DNA from: Galbula dea
Taxonomy: Eukaryota > Chordata > Aves > Piciformes > Galbulidae
Length of the DNA: 64,000 bases
Assembly (NCBI GenBank): GCA_013399015.1
Contig: VWZX01006814.1
Location: 2,674,340-2,738,339, forward strand
Direction of reading: 5' to 3'
Shown: one piece after another, positions 51,401 to 64,000 of the stretch
Position numbering within the stretch: the stretch's first letter is position 1
Layout: each line of letters starts with the position of its first letter
Translations under genes and position numbers: made by a program
Notes under the pieces: generated by a model
What the model was told of the DNA's origin: nothing
The model's database searches: none
What the model saw: the letters and a program-made list of their open reading frames with translations, nothing else

Positions 51401-54070
51401 GAAGCAGCAAGTAGTTCTCTTTCTGTCCCCAAGACATGTAGCACATGTGTTGCCTGTGTGGATCGGTGTAGCTATAAATACGTTTATCTAGAAGAGATGC
51501 TTAGACTCAATTGCTTATTTCCCTGGCTAGAATTACATCTCGTGCCATCACCTCTTGCCTCTGAGAGAGTAAAAAGAAGTAATAGTTTCTTAACAGAACA
51601 TGGATGGGTAAAGCCATGAAGATAATCTAGGAATGCATAAAAACCTCATGTGTGGTAATGAGATGACCCAAAATGTATTAATGAGCCTTTGAAGTTCCAA
51701 TATTTTGCTCTTCAACTTCTGATTAAAGAGAAAATAATGTGGATTTCAGTTGCATTTTGTTGAAACGTCCAGTGATGTTATGTTGCTCTTAGCTGTAAAA
51801 TTAGAAGAGAGTTTGTTAGTTTGTGTAGCAAGCACGTGTTGAAAGCTAGGGTAAAATGAGGTTTGGATCTCATAGCTGGTGATGACACTGTAAAGCACCC
51901 TCCTTATGAAGAGTGTTCCTTATACAATGTCTCTTGTGTTGGTGAACTTGGTCGTATTTTAACAGTCATCGTTGAATTATTGATGATTTATTAAAGCTAT
52001 CAGCAAACAGTGGTAGAATTAAGCTCCCACATAAATGATCAAATGAGATCTGCCATTTATAGTTTTTCAGACATGAATTGCTCACTAGTAGTTGTTTCTT
52101 AGTAAGTTTCTGGTGTCGTAAAGAGGAGTATTTGGAACTATATGATACACATCTGTGATGTTAGCATATTGTTGAATTGTTCTGTAATAAACTACATAAA
52201 CTGTACTAGTAATGTTCCAGATGCTTAGCAATCAACTGAGGAAATAGGGACTTCATCTAGAGATGCACACTGTAAACAGACAACACAAGGTGGGGTAGGG
52301 AATGTTCAATGAACCCAGAGAAAAGGCAGTTCTCTAAAGATGCTCTCATGCTCTATCTCAGGCAGTGATTTTTGTATGCTTATAATTCTGTTAATTGAAA
52401 TAAATGGAAAAGCTTGTGGCCGAATGCTTGCTCTCTGAATCTGAGAGGAGGAGCAGGTGCACAAGACGCCAGAGAAAAGCTCTGTTTTATAAATGTAGAG
52501 ACTAGGTTACAGTAGAGTTTCTGTTCTGTTCTCTTGCTCCACTGCCCCAATTAAATACAGGTTTCGTAAGGAAATGTTGTTGTGCCTGACCTGGATAATA
52601 AAGATTGGTTAGGAGGACTATTAAACCTGGCCATGCTCTCTAAACTACTGAGTTCTGAGACTGACTTTAGTTTGAGCCCCGCTGTATCCTGCTTTCTTTG
52701 ATCCAAATCCCGAGAATATGTAATCATCATTTAAAGGAATGAACTCTTTGTAAGAAGGAGGTTAAGAAGTGGCCCCAGAGAATGCCTCCCCACAGGGAAA
52801 GCCACCACCCCTAGATTTTGATGGCTTCCATTCTAATGCATCTTTCAAGGGGGCCTCTTTGTCTTGTGTTGTTACTTATTTGGCTATTCTTTTATTTCAA
52901 TCTTAATTGTCATTAGTGTGGTTTAGGTTTTTGCTAAAGTCGTCTGGGGAATACTAGTTTATTACATATTGTTATGTTTGTCTAAAGGCAATTGCACAAG
53001 CTTGAAACCTAATCCTTGTAATCTTTCCTACTAGGGAGAGCTTTAGATAAATACTGGTGGGAGTGGGTCTCTACTTTTTGGTCATCCATGTCTAAATGTT
53101 GAGTAATACTTAAGGGAAAATGTTCTCAAAACATTCCTTAGATGATTATTAGATTATATTTTAAGTTTGATAAAAACTGGAAAATTGTGTAAATATTTGC
53201 TTAACATTCCACCCCTAAAGCAATTTATTTCCTTTCTGGCCTTCAACCCCCTTGCTTAGTGAAATGAGATCAGTCACTTTCTGTTTATATTCAGTTTCAC
53301 TTTTGCAGTTTTCATATACATGTAGTGTGATTCCCTACTGTAGAGTAATATTAAATAGTAAGTGGGGAAGAAAGGGGAAATATTTTTAAAACATTTTCTA
53401 GTGTCTTCCTACATTTTAAAAGTAAACAAGTACTGTGATTATACTACCTGCATGTGATGTGCTATTAACTGGTGTTAAAGAAATTTTAAAAATGATCCAG
53501 TCCTGCTTTTCTATAACTTGTTTGTCACACAGTCAATAAGACCAATTTATACACAATTTGTTCCAATGGCTACCGTTCAAGCCAGCCTTTGGCAAAAGTG
53601 AACACATGAGGTATCATGTTCTTACAAGTTGAAATCACTTTGCATCTTGGATGCTCTGAGTTGGTTGAATTCTCTGGAAAGTGCTGAATTTTTCAAATAG
53701 AAAACTGTCAATACTCACGTAGGTCAACTGTTTGGTTCTTTTCTCGTATCTAAAGTTTTCATATTGGATTAATATAGAGTATGGGTCTCAGAACCATGGA
53801 CATCAGAACAAGTGCTAGGTCATGATTAGAGCTCCACTAGATAGCAGGAGGGGCTTAGTGTAACAATGTGTTGTGGAAAAAGAACCATCAAAGTCAGTAA
53901 ATTAATTTAAAAGGTTGAGGGCACTTCTGTGTACCAGCCAGCATTGAAGCTTTTCTGTTGTACGTTGCAAAATGGCTGCTTCAGATGCAAGAAGTCCTGG
54001 AGTTTCTCTTGAGTCCTCTTTCTTTCCCACCATGTTTTTGCAATTAAATACTGGATGAAAATTCTTTTTC

Positions 54071-54107
54071 CTTTCCTTTTGTTTTGTTTTTTTTTGTTTT
54101 GTTTTGA
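54071..54107. repeat. (GTTTT)n low-complexity tract
   Basis: T-rich sequence with repeated gtttt units. Confidence 0.8.
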
Positions 54108-55568
54108 ATGTATTACTTTTTCGTTAATGTGTAGCAGCTGATTTTTTTACTCTGTTGGCTCACTTGGGCGCAGAGACAAACCTCCTTTCAAGGAACAGAG
54201 TTCCAACATTGTTGTTGATTATTTTAATGGGAAACCATCTGTGTGGTAAGGGAAGCTGTCCAGCTTCTTTCTGGAGAAAATAGAGATGCGAGTATTTTAG
54301 TTAAAGGTAAAACCCTTTCCTCTGTAATGTGGATAGACTTAGAAAGAAAGTAAAGAAAATAAAGAATATAGAAATAAAGGCATACGTTTTCTCACAACAC
54401 TCACAAAGATCTGATTTTCAAGAGCAGCCAACCTGTGACAGTCCCTTGGGAACACAACTGGCCTTCATCAAAGTGTGATCTGCTCTTGTTGCTTCCCACA
54501 AAGTTGCAGTTGAGATCTGCTGCTCCTTTGGGGACAAAGAGCCAGTGTGCTTTCCAGGAGCTCTTTGCGCTTCTTTTTTCTGGCTTACCCAAACTTACCT
54601 TCCCAAAGTTTAAGCTGCATTTCTTGCAAGAGTTTGTGCTTTCTTTTCATCACTTTCTGTAGTTTTCATAGCCTGTCTGAGATGGTTTGTCCTTTGACAA
54701 ACATCTTCACTTAGAAATCACAAGGTGGTTGCTCTGGAAAAAAAAAAGGCGGCCTTTCTTTTCTGCCTTCCTTTGTGAACTAGAGACATAATGTGTAAAA
54801 GCTTGGTGTAAGCTCACAATAGCACTTTGTCATCTTTCACATCACCTGCCAAGGAACTACTGTTGTGGTAACAGCTGTAACCAAGCATGGTGTCAGCTAG
54901 TTTTGCCATAACATGACTGGGTGCCAATAATTTTAATATAATATGAAACACACTCCCAAACAGAGCAATGATGCATCTGATTATTCAATTTCTTGAAATG
55001 TCCTCTGGATTTATTTTTTTTTATCAATTAAGGTCTCAGAACTGGACAGTGTTTGTGATTAAAAGAAGAGAAAATTATGTCATTATAGTAAACATTTCTG
55101 AGAAAACTCTCAACCCTGATGCACACAGCTCTCCTCTTTTTACATCGGTAGCAACAGCAAAGGCTCTGTGAAGGCTGTAGGGGTGAAGGTTATAATTGTG
55201 GCTACCAGTTGTTTGCTGCTTTTTACTGTAGCACTTTCTCCAGTGACAATAAATGCTATTTATTTTTAGGCTTCTTGTTCTGAACTACTTACAAAAACTA
55301 AAATGCAGCACCCTGGCAAAGCATTTGTTTTTAATACATTGCCTACGTTGTGCTCCAAAGCATGGTATTCAGAGTTATTGTTAGTGATTGAAGCATTAGC
55401 ATTTCATTGTGTAAAGCAATTAAAAAGCTCGATATTACTACTTCTTGGTCTGAATCCATTAATAGAACAAGCATTAGTAAGAAATATACTGAAGAAGCTG
55501 AACAAGGTCACAAATGTTCTGCGTGCAAAGAGCACCTAATGCTTTTTTTCAAGCCTTTAAGAAGTAAT

Positions 55569-55615
55569 TTAAAAAAAAAAACAACAAAAAACAAAACCAA
55601 ACAAAACACCAAACA
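55569..55615. repeat. A-rich (AAAAC)n-like tract
   Basis: Eleven A followed by caacaaaaaacaaaacc and related units. No coding or repeat element is visible immediately upstream that would explain it as a tail. Confidence 0.8.
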
Positions 55616-57552
55616 ACAGAACCTTGTGAGGTGAATAGATAAAAGGCTTTCTTGGTTTAGTTATGTCAGGCTGGCTTTTTCCTGTAATTGCTGGTGCTGT
55701 TGTATTCCTAAAGAGGGAATGGATGCCAAGCTGAAGAGGTAATTTCTGAGCACTTCTTCAAGATATTGTGAAAGTTCTCAACTTTTCTGTAATAAGAAAA
55801 ATAACACTTCTCTAATGATGTCTGTTTATTGCATATTATTCTTCTGTATGCAGTTCAGTGCAGCTGGCAGCAAGTACTTGACAGAAACCCAGGGCTGAAG
55901 AAACAGTGTAGGGGAACCTGAGTAGCCCCGAGTACCTGCAGGCTGTGTGCACTGACTCCTCTGGGTGCTGTCAAACAGTCCTTACGTTACGTCATCGTGG
56001 ATGAAACCAAAAAAGATCATTTGCATTTGATCCCAGGTGGCTTTACATTTGAATCCAAACAGGAAAAAGCTGCTGGCAGCATGAGGCTGGATTGAAGGTG
56101 TTGATACTCCAAACATGTCCGGATGTCACTCTGCTCACTCTGCTTGCTTCAGATGGGCTGTCTGTGAGGCTTACTTTCCTTTGGTAATCTTAGGAGTTGC
56201 TCTCATAATGAAAGGTCCAGGTTTTTCCAACCTGTAAAGAGTCAGAGCAGAGCTCTGTAGTTGTAAAGTATCATTATGTGCTCAAAAGTGAGGAAGGTTT
56301 TACTAGGGAGGAGCTCAAAACCAGAACCCTGAATGTTGATATTTCTAAACCTTGGAATCTGTATTTGCATCTGAGTTCTGCAGGTTACATGTGCCAATAG
56401 TGCATTAAAGCAGTATGTGACATGGAAATTTCCCTAAACCTTGCAGTATTCCACATCCAGATGCAGTTACAACTAATTTCTGCAGGCTATGCTAGATAGT
56501 TTCCAAGGGAAAATTTTGTTTAATATCAAGTCAAATCCATTGTATATCTTTACGTCTTTACTCAGTAATTGAATGTGTGCAGAATAGAAGCAGCACAGGC
56601 AGCAGTAACATGGTGTTTCCCAAAATGACTTCTTTGACCCATACTTGGGAAACATACCAACCTAACAAGGAGGAGCAGGTTCTTTCTCTCGATCCACACA
56701 GGTTTTGGCTTCTTTAGTGATGGTATTTTAAAAGGATACAGTTGTTTTTTCATCCAAAAGCAAGCTGATTCTTCATACGTAGTTGACAGTACTGTTTAGG
56801 CTGACGAGGGTAAATTTTAGGACAAACCACAGGAAATGGCTCAGAGAGGTGGAGGATATTAAGAAGATATTGCACTGTTGCTCTAGAAGTAAAATGAAAC
56901 ACATTAGGCTCTATTTTCCCATACAATGTTTAAAGCCATTGTTTTGATAATTTTTTTCCAAAAAAATATTGCAACTATTGAAAACAAATGTGCTTCAAAA
57001 CATATAGTTGTTTTTTGTAATCTCAGACCAAGACAAGGACATGAAAATCCTCTTCTTATGGAGGGCAGCCTGGGGTTTTGTGAAAAAGCATTTCTTTCTT
57101 CCTTCCTCTGTCCTCTCACACCCTGGTTTGGAACTAATTGTGTCCTATTGAAAGTACTACTTTATGTGTTAGCTTTGAGAGTGAAAATCGTTCAACTTTT
57201 TTGTTTATGGAAGAATTTGCTTTAGCTGGGAAGTCAGACTCAGCAATAGGAACAGAAATAGCAATTTTAAAGCTGAGGGATTGTATTCACTCTGGTATGT
57301 AGAGAATGGCGACAGCAGTCATTAGTACTGAGAGAATTCTGTTCTTTCTCTCTCTGCCCCTATTGCAAGATGAGCAAGGGCTGACCTGAACTTCTGTTTG
57401 TTTGTTCTCCTGTGGGGTTAAAGATTCACACTCCCATCCCCAAGAATGTTTTATTCTGTTTTTGTAAGGGGGAGAATTCAACTTTTGTGAAGGCAAAAGG
57501 AAAATCCTTGTCTAGTGAAAAAACTGCTGAACAAGACCTAAGCTGATAAGGG

Positions 57553-57576
57553 GTTTTGTTTGTTTGTTTGTTTTCC
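57553..57576. repeat. (GTTT)n microsatellite
   Basis: About five gttt units beginning with ggggtttt and ending before cccc. Likely variable. Confidence 0.85.
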
Positions 57577-60500
57577 CCAGACTTATACTTGTGAAGAAAT
57601 ACAGTGTTAGGGCGAGGGGTGATTGTGGAAAGCAATGATTGAACAAATACCTGCTTTAAGGCCAGTGCTAGAAATTCTTGCCAGTATAGTAATGTCAGCT
57701 GAAGGTGTGATTTTTGGCTGCATGTGCGTATTGGCAAAAGCCCCAGTATAGACATGGTTGTACCAAGGAAAAAGAAAAGCTTTGGCCAGTATGTTCTTTT
57801 TTGCTTGGGAAAGGTATAAGCTCTAACAACAAAACCACTTTTTTTTTGCTGGTAAGTTGCAACTCCAGTAAAAAGTCATGCCTAAATAGTTATATTGTTG
57901 TAGTAGCAAACCTTTTTCACAGACTTCTGAGCCTGGTATCTCTGTTATTGTTAATTTTTACAGAAGCAACATCTGAACGTGATTTGAGTGCCTTTGACTT
58001 TGTAGCATTGTAACAAACTTGAATTTACAGATCTGCATTTCATTTGCTCCCCATACTTAGGAGAATTGCAAACTAAATTACCCTGAACTCCATCTTTTGC
58101 ATGCAAGACATTTCTTCACTATTCTTTTTTTAATGTTTTTTTTCTTAGCTACAACTCAAGTAAAAAGTCCTGAGTGCTTGGCAGCTTTCTGAAAGCTGAA
58201 GGACGAGATTAACTTTGGGTTTATTTTCTGATTCATTACAAAACAGTGTATAGTTAAACATGATAGTTTTTCTAAGTGTAACATAGTCTTCATACCTAGG
58301 TTTTGCAGATTTCTCTAGCAGGTTTTTTCCTGAATGTCTAGAATATACTGGAATTCTGTAGGAGATAAAGTCATTACCTCATGGAACTATGTAGTCATAC
58401 GTCTGACGCTGCAGGCCTTCCGTGTGAACTTTCCTACTATCTTACTCTCATTTTAGGATGATAAAGAAACCCTAATGCTGAAGCATGCTGTATCAGCCAT
58501 TTTCAATACATGAAATCAGAAGGGATAAATACTCATTCCAGATCACAGTTTTGTGTCACAAGAACATTACAGCTATTGTGTAATCTCTCCAAAGTGCCCT
58601 CACACTAGGAGAGCAAAACCAATGCTGTTCTCAACACTGTCAGGGGGGTGATGGTTGGAGATGTTGTGCAGTCTGCCCTAGTGATCAGTACTCTGCTTAT
58701 CTTCCACTGATATTTCATGCCAGCTGGCTTCTATAAGCAAATACCAACATTTGAACCTAGATGGCTAGACTTTTTGTTAAGCCTACTACTGCCTTGTTAT
58801 GATATGGTACAAGAGAATGTTATGGTTGGTTGGGGTTTTTTTATTATTATTTTTGCTTTAAATTACCTCTGACTTCATTGGGTATAAAATTCAGCCAATG
58901 CTGAATGCATTTGAAAATCCCACCCCTTCAGCTGGTTTTGTTGCGGTTTTTTGGTATCCAGTGTAGGACTCAGTAATATGTACTGACACAACATCTCGCT
59001 GGAGCAGAACAATGATTTTTTTGTGCTTATTACCAACATCACAAAACCACAGAAAATCATCTTGATCTTGGGGGAAAAAGTAAAAAACAACCCAAACAGT
59101 AGGTTAAGATCTATTAAAAAGGACAGTTTGTGTGAGTCTGGTAGGATAAGAAAAAATGAAGCATGTGGAGATTTAGAGTGTTTCCCTTTCTAAGTTTATG
59201 GTCTTTGTAAGTTTTTTGCTTTGCTTTGTTTTAAAAGAAAATGAAATGCTAGGGAAGGTTGGAGTTTAATAAAAAGTACACACATCTGAACCTATATTTT
59301 CAGTATTCCTGGTCTTTCATTCTCATAGCTTATCTTTTTCTAGGCTCATGAAGCATGAAATAAGTTAAAATCAATATGGTTTATAAAATATTTGGACTTT
59401 CTGGCATTTTTTCTTTGTTGCTCTGTGACTTGGACAACAAACATTGTGAACTGAGTAGCCTCAGTTTGTTAATCTCTCCCTTGGGTGCATCCTTCCTTAG
59501 TTCAGCAAAAACACAAACAAAAAAATCTACTGCATGTGGTCAGTACTCAGTTTCCTTGGGCTCATATGTCTTGTTGAAACCAGAGTTTTTTCTCTCCAAG
59601 ACAAGCCCAGCCCCTCATTCTTGGTAAGAATTCTCAGTTTTCATTCTGTATTTTAGCTGTTAACCCCTTTGGCATCTCAGCTTCAAAAACTGACTAAAAA
59701 ACTCCATAGTATATTTAAGGGAAATATGCAAGTTTAACATTTTGCCTGTTCAAATGGCTGAATTGCATTTGTTCGAACATAAAAACACCCCAAATAAATA
59801 AACAAGAAACAGCTCACCTAGCCAAAACCAAAAATGAGAAATTTCCTTCTCTTAAGTGCAACTTTCAGGAAACTTTTAAGTAATGAACTATAAACAGGAG
59901 GTTAAAATGGAAACAGTCTTACATCTGAATCTGCAGTGTCTGCTACCCAGTGCTCTAAGTACTTTGGCTGAAAGCAAAAATGTAAAATGACTAAGGTCTG
60001 GCATTTGCAGCTTCAGTCACAGTTCGAGTGGCTTACTAGTAACTTTGTGCCTGCAAATGACAGGATAAGATCAAGTCTTAGGTGGGGATATGATAAGAGT
60101 TCCTTCAGTCCTCTTGCTATAAGAAACTCTCTCAGGGCAGCTCTACCTCAACTGTAGAAATCTAAAGGAGATTTAAAAATAAAACTTATTGCAAGTATTT
60201 ATTCTTAGGGTGCCTACAAGATGAAATTATAGTATGACAAAGGTTTGCCCTACAGCATGCCCCTTACCAGGAAAGCAATGAGAAAGAGCTGGGTAAAACA
60301 ATGGTTTCTGGTGGAACATTTAATTGAAAGCTTTTCCCTTAAAAATATCATCTTTCCAGAAATGCAGATGTGCATGATAATCCTATAGGGATATTGGTAT
60401 TTGGCCTGTAGGATTTTAAGAGTGCTGTTCCCAAGGTTAAGATATGCAGAGAGCCAAATTTTATTTGAAACTATTATACAAGACAGATATGGAAGCTCAT

Positions 60501-63500
60501 GGAGTATTACATTGCAAATCACATGTTAAAGAAAGACACATGGCTCTTGAGCTGTAAAATTAGTAGAGAAAGGAATGATATTTAAAAGATATCTTTAACC
60601 ACTTGTTTTGCTTGCTAATATGAAGTTCACAAAGCATTATTTGCAGCAAAAAAATAACATTATAGGATTGTTTCTGAAAAGCAAACAAATATTTCAGACA
60701 TTTTCACCGCTAACATAACTGTGTAACAATAGTAAAACAAATACTAATGGTGAGCAATGTTTCTATGAGTGAATGTGTTGAACAGCTGCCACTTTCCACC
60801 CTTGAGACTTCTGAGTATCTATGTTGGATGAAGTGATTCCTGTAGCAGATTTGTAACACACGTTGTGTTGCAGGGGGGTTAAAAGGAATAGCTGAATCTG
60901 TGACACTGTGCTTTAATGTAGATTTCACCAAATCAAGGGAGGCTCCTGCTATGGGCAGGACAGGGCTGTTGCTTACAAACAAATACAAAGGTCTGAATGT
61001 GCCCCATGGCAAAACTCCTTACCCAGCACAATACCATCACAACAAGATGCTATTCTATTCCACCCTAACTCTCCCATAAGTGGACACTTCACTCACTGTC
61101 CTATCTCTCTATATATGTCCCTGTGACAAAGCATTCTCCTTACCTGCTTCCTCTGAAATAACATGGTGTTCTCATATTCACAATGATTCTGAAACTGTTG
61201 CTGTTTCTCACCAGATTTATAAAGAAAGGTCATTGCAGCTTTGAAAAAAGCAGAAGTTTATCAGAAGTATTGTATCAGTCAGATATTACCCACTATGTAA
61301 TTTCTAAGTGTATCACTCTGTTCTCATGGTCTGGATGTTTTGTATGAGTGGTTTGAGTTATGGTAGCCACAGATATAAGCAAACACCTGAACTTGGTAGA
61401 TACTTATTTCCAAAAACATACTTGAGGGTATTGTATTTTACAGAACACAGTTAAGCCTACTCCATTCAAAAGCAATACAAAGCTTTGATTATCATAAATT
61501 GTTGATTTAAAAGAGCACTGGTTCATTATCCTTTGACTACACCTTATTGTTGATACAATCCATCAAATAATCATTGGAGTTAAACAGTTTTCCCTCCTGA
61601 AAAACATTTGCATTTTCAGAAAGATGTGCATACTTCTTTTTCCCTCGCCCCCTTCTCTGTGACCCCAAATAGCATATAATGTGCTGCTTAGGACACTTCC
61701 ATGAGTTATTGAAAATCCAGCTCCAGTACTCACTTTTTTTATATATATATTCAGATCAGTGTCTGGACTCCAAGTCCCAGAAAATGCTGCACTCCAGGGG
61801 TTCCCAAGTTCAGTGTGCTCAGTGTATGCCACCACAGGAAGCAAGGGCAACTAACTGTAGTCTCATGGCTACTCTCACATCACATGCAAGTTAGGCTTTT
61901 TTGTTCTCATGTGAACACTTCTGCAGGAAAGCTATGAGAAACCCATTCAAGAGTAGCCTAACAGTTAAATCTTCAGGGCGGACATCAGTTTTTAGGGTTT
62001 CCTTCTCCCTTCTGCAGTGAGTGATCTAACTGGTCAGTTTGCTCTGGAGTGTCCTTCCTTCTCCCTGGAAACTGCTTTCTGAGCTGCAGCCACAGTCTGC
62101 GTCATTGGCAGATACATGCTCAAAATGTTGTGTGCTCTGCTCTGAGGAGAAACAAAACTAAGCAGAAGCCTCAGAAAGAGATTCTATATCTCCAAGCTGG
62201 CAGTAGATGAAAATCCTAGAGAGTGCAAGTATCAGGGATTCACAGAAATTTATCTAGACCATGAAGTATGAGCTGGGACCAGTTAAAAAAGTGGATGTTA
62301 TAGTCTTCAAGGTGACTGTAACCATTGCTTGGGCATGATTCTCACATAGTTGTTTGAGTAAATCCTGACATGAGATGTCTGGCTCTGGGTTGGGAATCTG
62401 TCTCCCAGCTCAGCAGGATTTTTGCCTGCAGAGAGTCCTTTTGTTACTGGCTATCTGGCTTCTTGATGTGTGGGCTCTAGATGTGCATCTATATACTCGT
62501 GCTTTTACAGAAAGACTTTGGATAACTGACTGCTACTTGAAAGACCCAGAAGCAACTTGTCAGCTTCCAAATGGGAGGCCTGGTATTTGTTCCTGCTGCA
62601 GTAATTTCTCTTTGTTCTGCAGGATGGTACCACATCAGATCACAAAGGGTGGTATAGGCTTCCCTTCTAGGTACAGTGGCATAACAACTATCTCCTTCAT
62701 CAGAAGCTTGTTTCTTCATTGAAAATAAAATCTGCTAAAACATCACCCTTTTTGAAAGAATTCTTCAGAGTTCAAAGTAAATTATCTCAGGGATAAATAT
62801 AATCATTGGCCTTTAATTGAGCTATGGTGCTTAAAATCTAGAAACCAGTTCATGGTTAATCGTTTCAGTTCATCAGAAATAAGACTCAAGTTGGGGCAAT
62901 TAGACAATTGCTTCATTACTCAAACTGTCTAATGATGTTTCACTGATCTTTCATGAATGATAATACAGTGGATGAACCGTATAGTTAAGAATATGTTACT
63001 CCAGTTTTAGGTAGCTGAAAAGTGACTTACCAAAACTGTTAATGGAAGTTATTCAACATGTGCTGTCTAAATCCTTTCCAATTAGTGTTGAGGTCTTGAA
63101 GGGCCAGTCTTAGCTTTTTATTAATATGTTCAGTTTATTAATGTATTTTTTTGATATATGCATAGTGTGACTGTCTGGTCCATCTCAAGATGTTGCATAA
63201 TTATCATCCTTCTAATTTGTTTTACTTGGGTTCTACTCCTTAGTCTTGCTTAAAATTCAGAAATATTTCATAGCTTAATAACTTAATAACTCATTAGAAC
63301 ACCATGACATGTACTTGAGGTTACCTCAAAGGCTATCCATATTTAACAGTAAACTTGAGATAATTCATTGACACTATGACTGTCATTGACCAGTTTAAAT
63401 ATTTAAGATTGTGTTTTGACCTTTTGGCTTACATTTAAACCATATGGAGAAACTCAAATAGATTGTGTACAAAATTGGGATCTTTATCAGAAGAAGGTGG

Positions 63501-63540
63501 TAGTGTTGTGAAACAACAACAAATTACTACTTTGCTGGGT

Positions 63541-63570
63541 GTGTATGTGTGTGTGTGTATATATATACAC
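63541..63570. repeat. Compound (GT)n/(AT)n microsatellite
   Basis: GT units with one TA interruption followed by about five AT units and cac. Confidence 0.93.
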
Positions 63571-64000
63571 ATTTTATATGTAATGCATAATAGGACTATA
63601 CATATATCATTTTTTAAGTACACATTTTTATAAAATTTTGTTACCTTATTCAGTTCTAGAAAGGAGTCTTTCTCTTCCTTATTGAAAATCCCTAGCAAAA
63701 AGAACTTCTGATTCCAGTTTGGGAACAGCAGCTGAGGTCAAGAAATTGTTGCCTAAATCTGATAGGAGATACCAGTCAGGTTTTTTTAAACCAGAAATAA
63801 TTAAAAATGTTAATGGTGTTTCTCAGCTCTTTCATGGTTTTATTTTGCCTCATATAAAAAGTGGCTGTTTTGGATGCTTGAAGTGATATTCTCTCGGAAA
63901 CCTCTTTACTGAGGTCTAATGTACAGAACCAAGACTCAAGAAGAAATCACATCCTAGAGTCACAAAGAAATTGGAAGCTTCAGAATGGCCTGTTCAGTTT

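Larger units (their letters stand above)
39196..64000 (+). other. VTI1A: Start of VTI1A intron following the SNARE exons
   Basis: Inferred intron beginning with the donor gtaagg at 39196. The final coding exon, which should encode the transmembrane anchor and a short basic tail, was not found before the window ends. The stretch contains two CR1 tails, a MIR-like relic and several simple repeats, listed separately. The intervals between them (39196-42766, 43023-44890, 44903-50455, 51401-54070, 55616-57550 and 57577-63538) show no gene, RNA gene or clear repeat to my eye apart from a CRE-like site at 55983-55998. Confidence 0.75.

Noticed and set aside
57426..57755. 109-codon minus-strand frame
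   Set aside because: It runs through a (GTTT)n microsatellite and has no family motif.
62375..62722. 115-codon plus-strand frame with a hydrophobic segment, considered as the missing VTI1A anchor exon
   Set aside because: Its residues do not resemble the VTI1A anchor and no acceptor in the needed phase (one base completing an Arg codon) precedes the hydrophobic part.

Overview
This is vertebrate, almost certainly avian, nuclear DNA: AT-rich, CpG-poor and nearly all intron. Four antisense CR1 LINE tails, one avian-type endogenous retrovirus LTR with its primer-binding site, and scattered MIR-like SINE relics point to a bird. The LTR type is one I associate with Neoaves, but I cannot name the species. 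No bacterial, phage or plasmid-like coding organisation is present.

The only gene I can support is VTI1A, which encodes a Qb-SNARE of the trans-Golgi network and endosomes. It lies on the + strand and is represented by two small internal coding exons, 35240-35310 and 39134-39195. They join in frame and together encode about 44 residues of the SNARE motif. Everything from 1 to 35239 reads as the tail of the upstream intron, 35311-39133 is a complete 3.8 kb intron, and 39196-64000 is the beginning of the next intron. The exons upstream of the SNARE motif and the last exon (transmembrane anchor) were not found. The many 60-180 codon open frames elsewhere look like chance: they lack family motifs, and several overlap repeats.

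Region by region: a MIR-like relic lies near 1.7 kb. A decayed retroviral block occupies 3840-5334 (LTR with TATA box and polyadenylation signals, lysine-type primer-binding site, short degenerate internal part, then a piece of the same LTR's U3 in inverted orientation). CR1 tails start near 10.7, 36.1, 42.8 and 51.3 kb, all antisense to VTI1A. More MIR-like fragments lie near 11.0, 24.9, 34.3 and 50.5 kb. Simple repeats occur at 20.7, 27.7, 31.1, 44.9, 54.1, 55.6, 57.6 and 63.5 kb.

I found no new biological system. The features most worth a second look are the head-to-head LTR arrangement at 3840-5334, the aspartate that falls at the presumed ionic layer of the SNARE motif, and a CpG-rich CRE-like site near 55.99 kb. 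Repeat boundaries were judged by eye and are good to roughly 10-30 bases.
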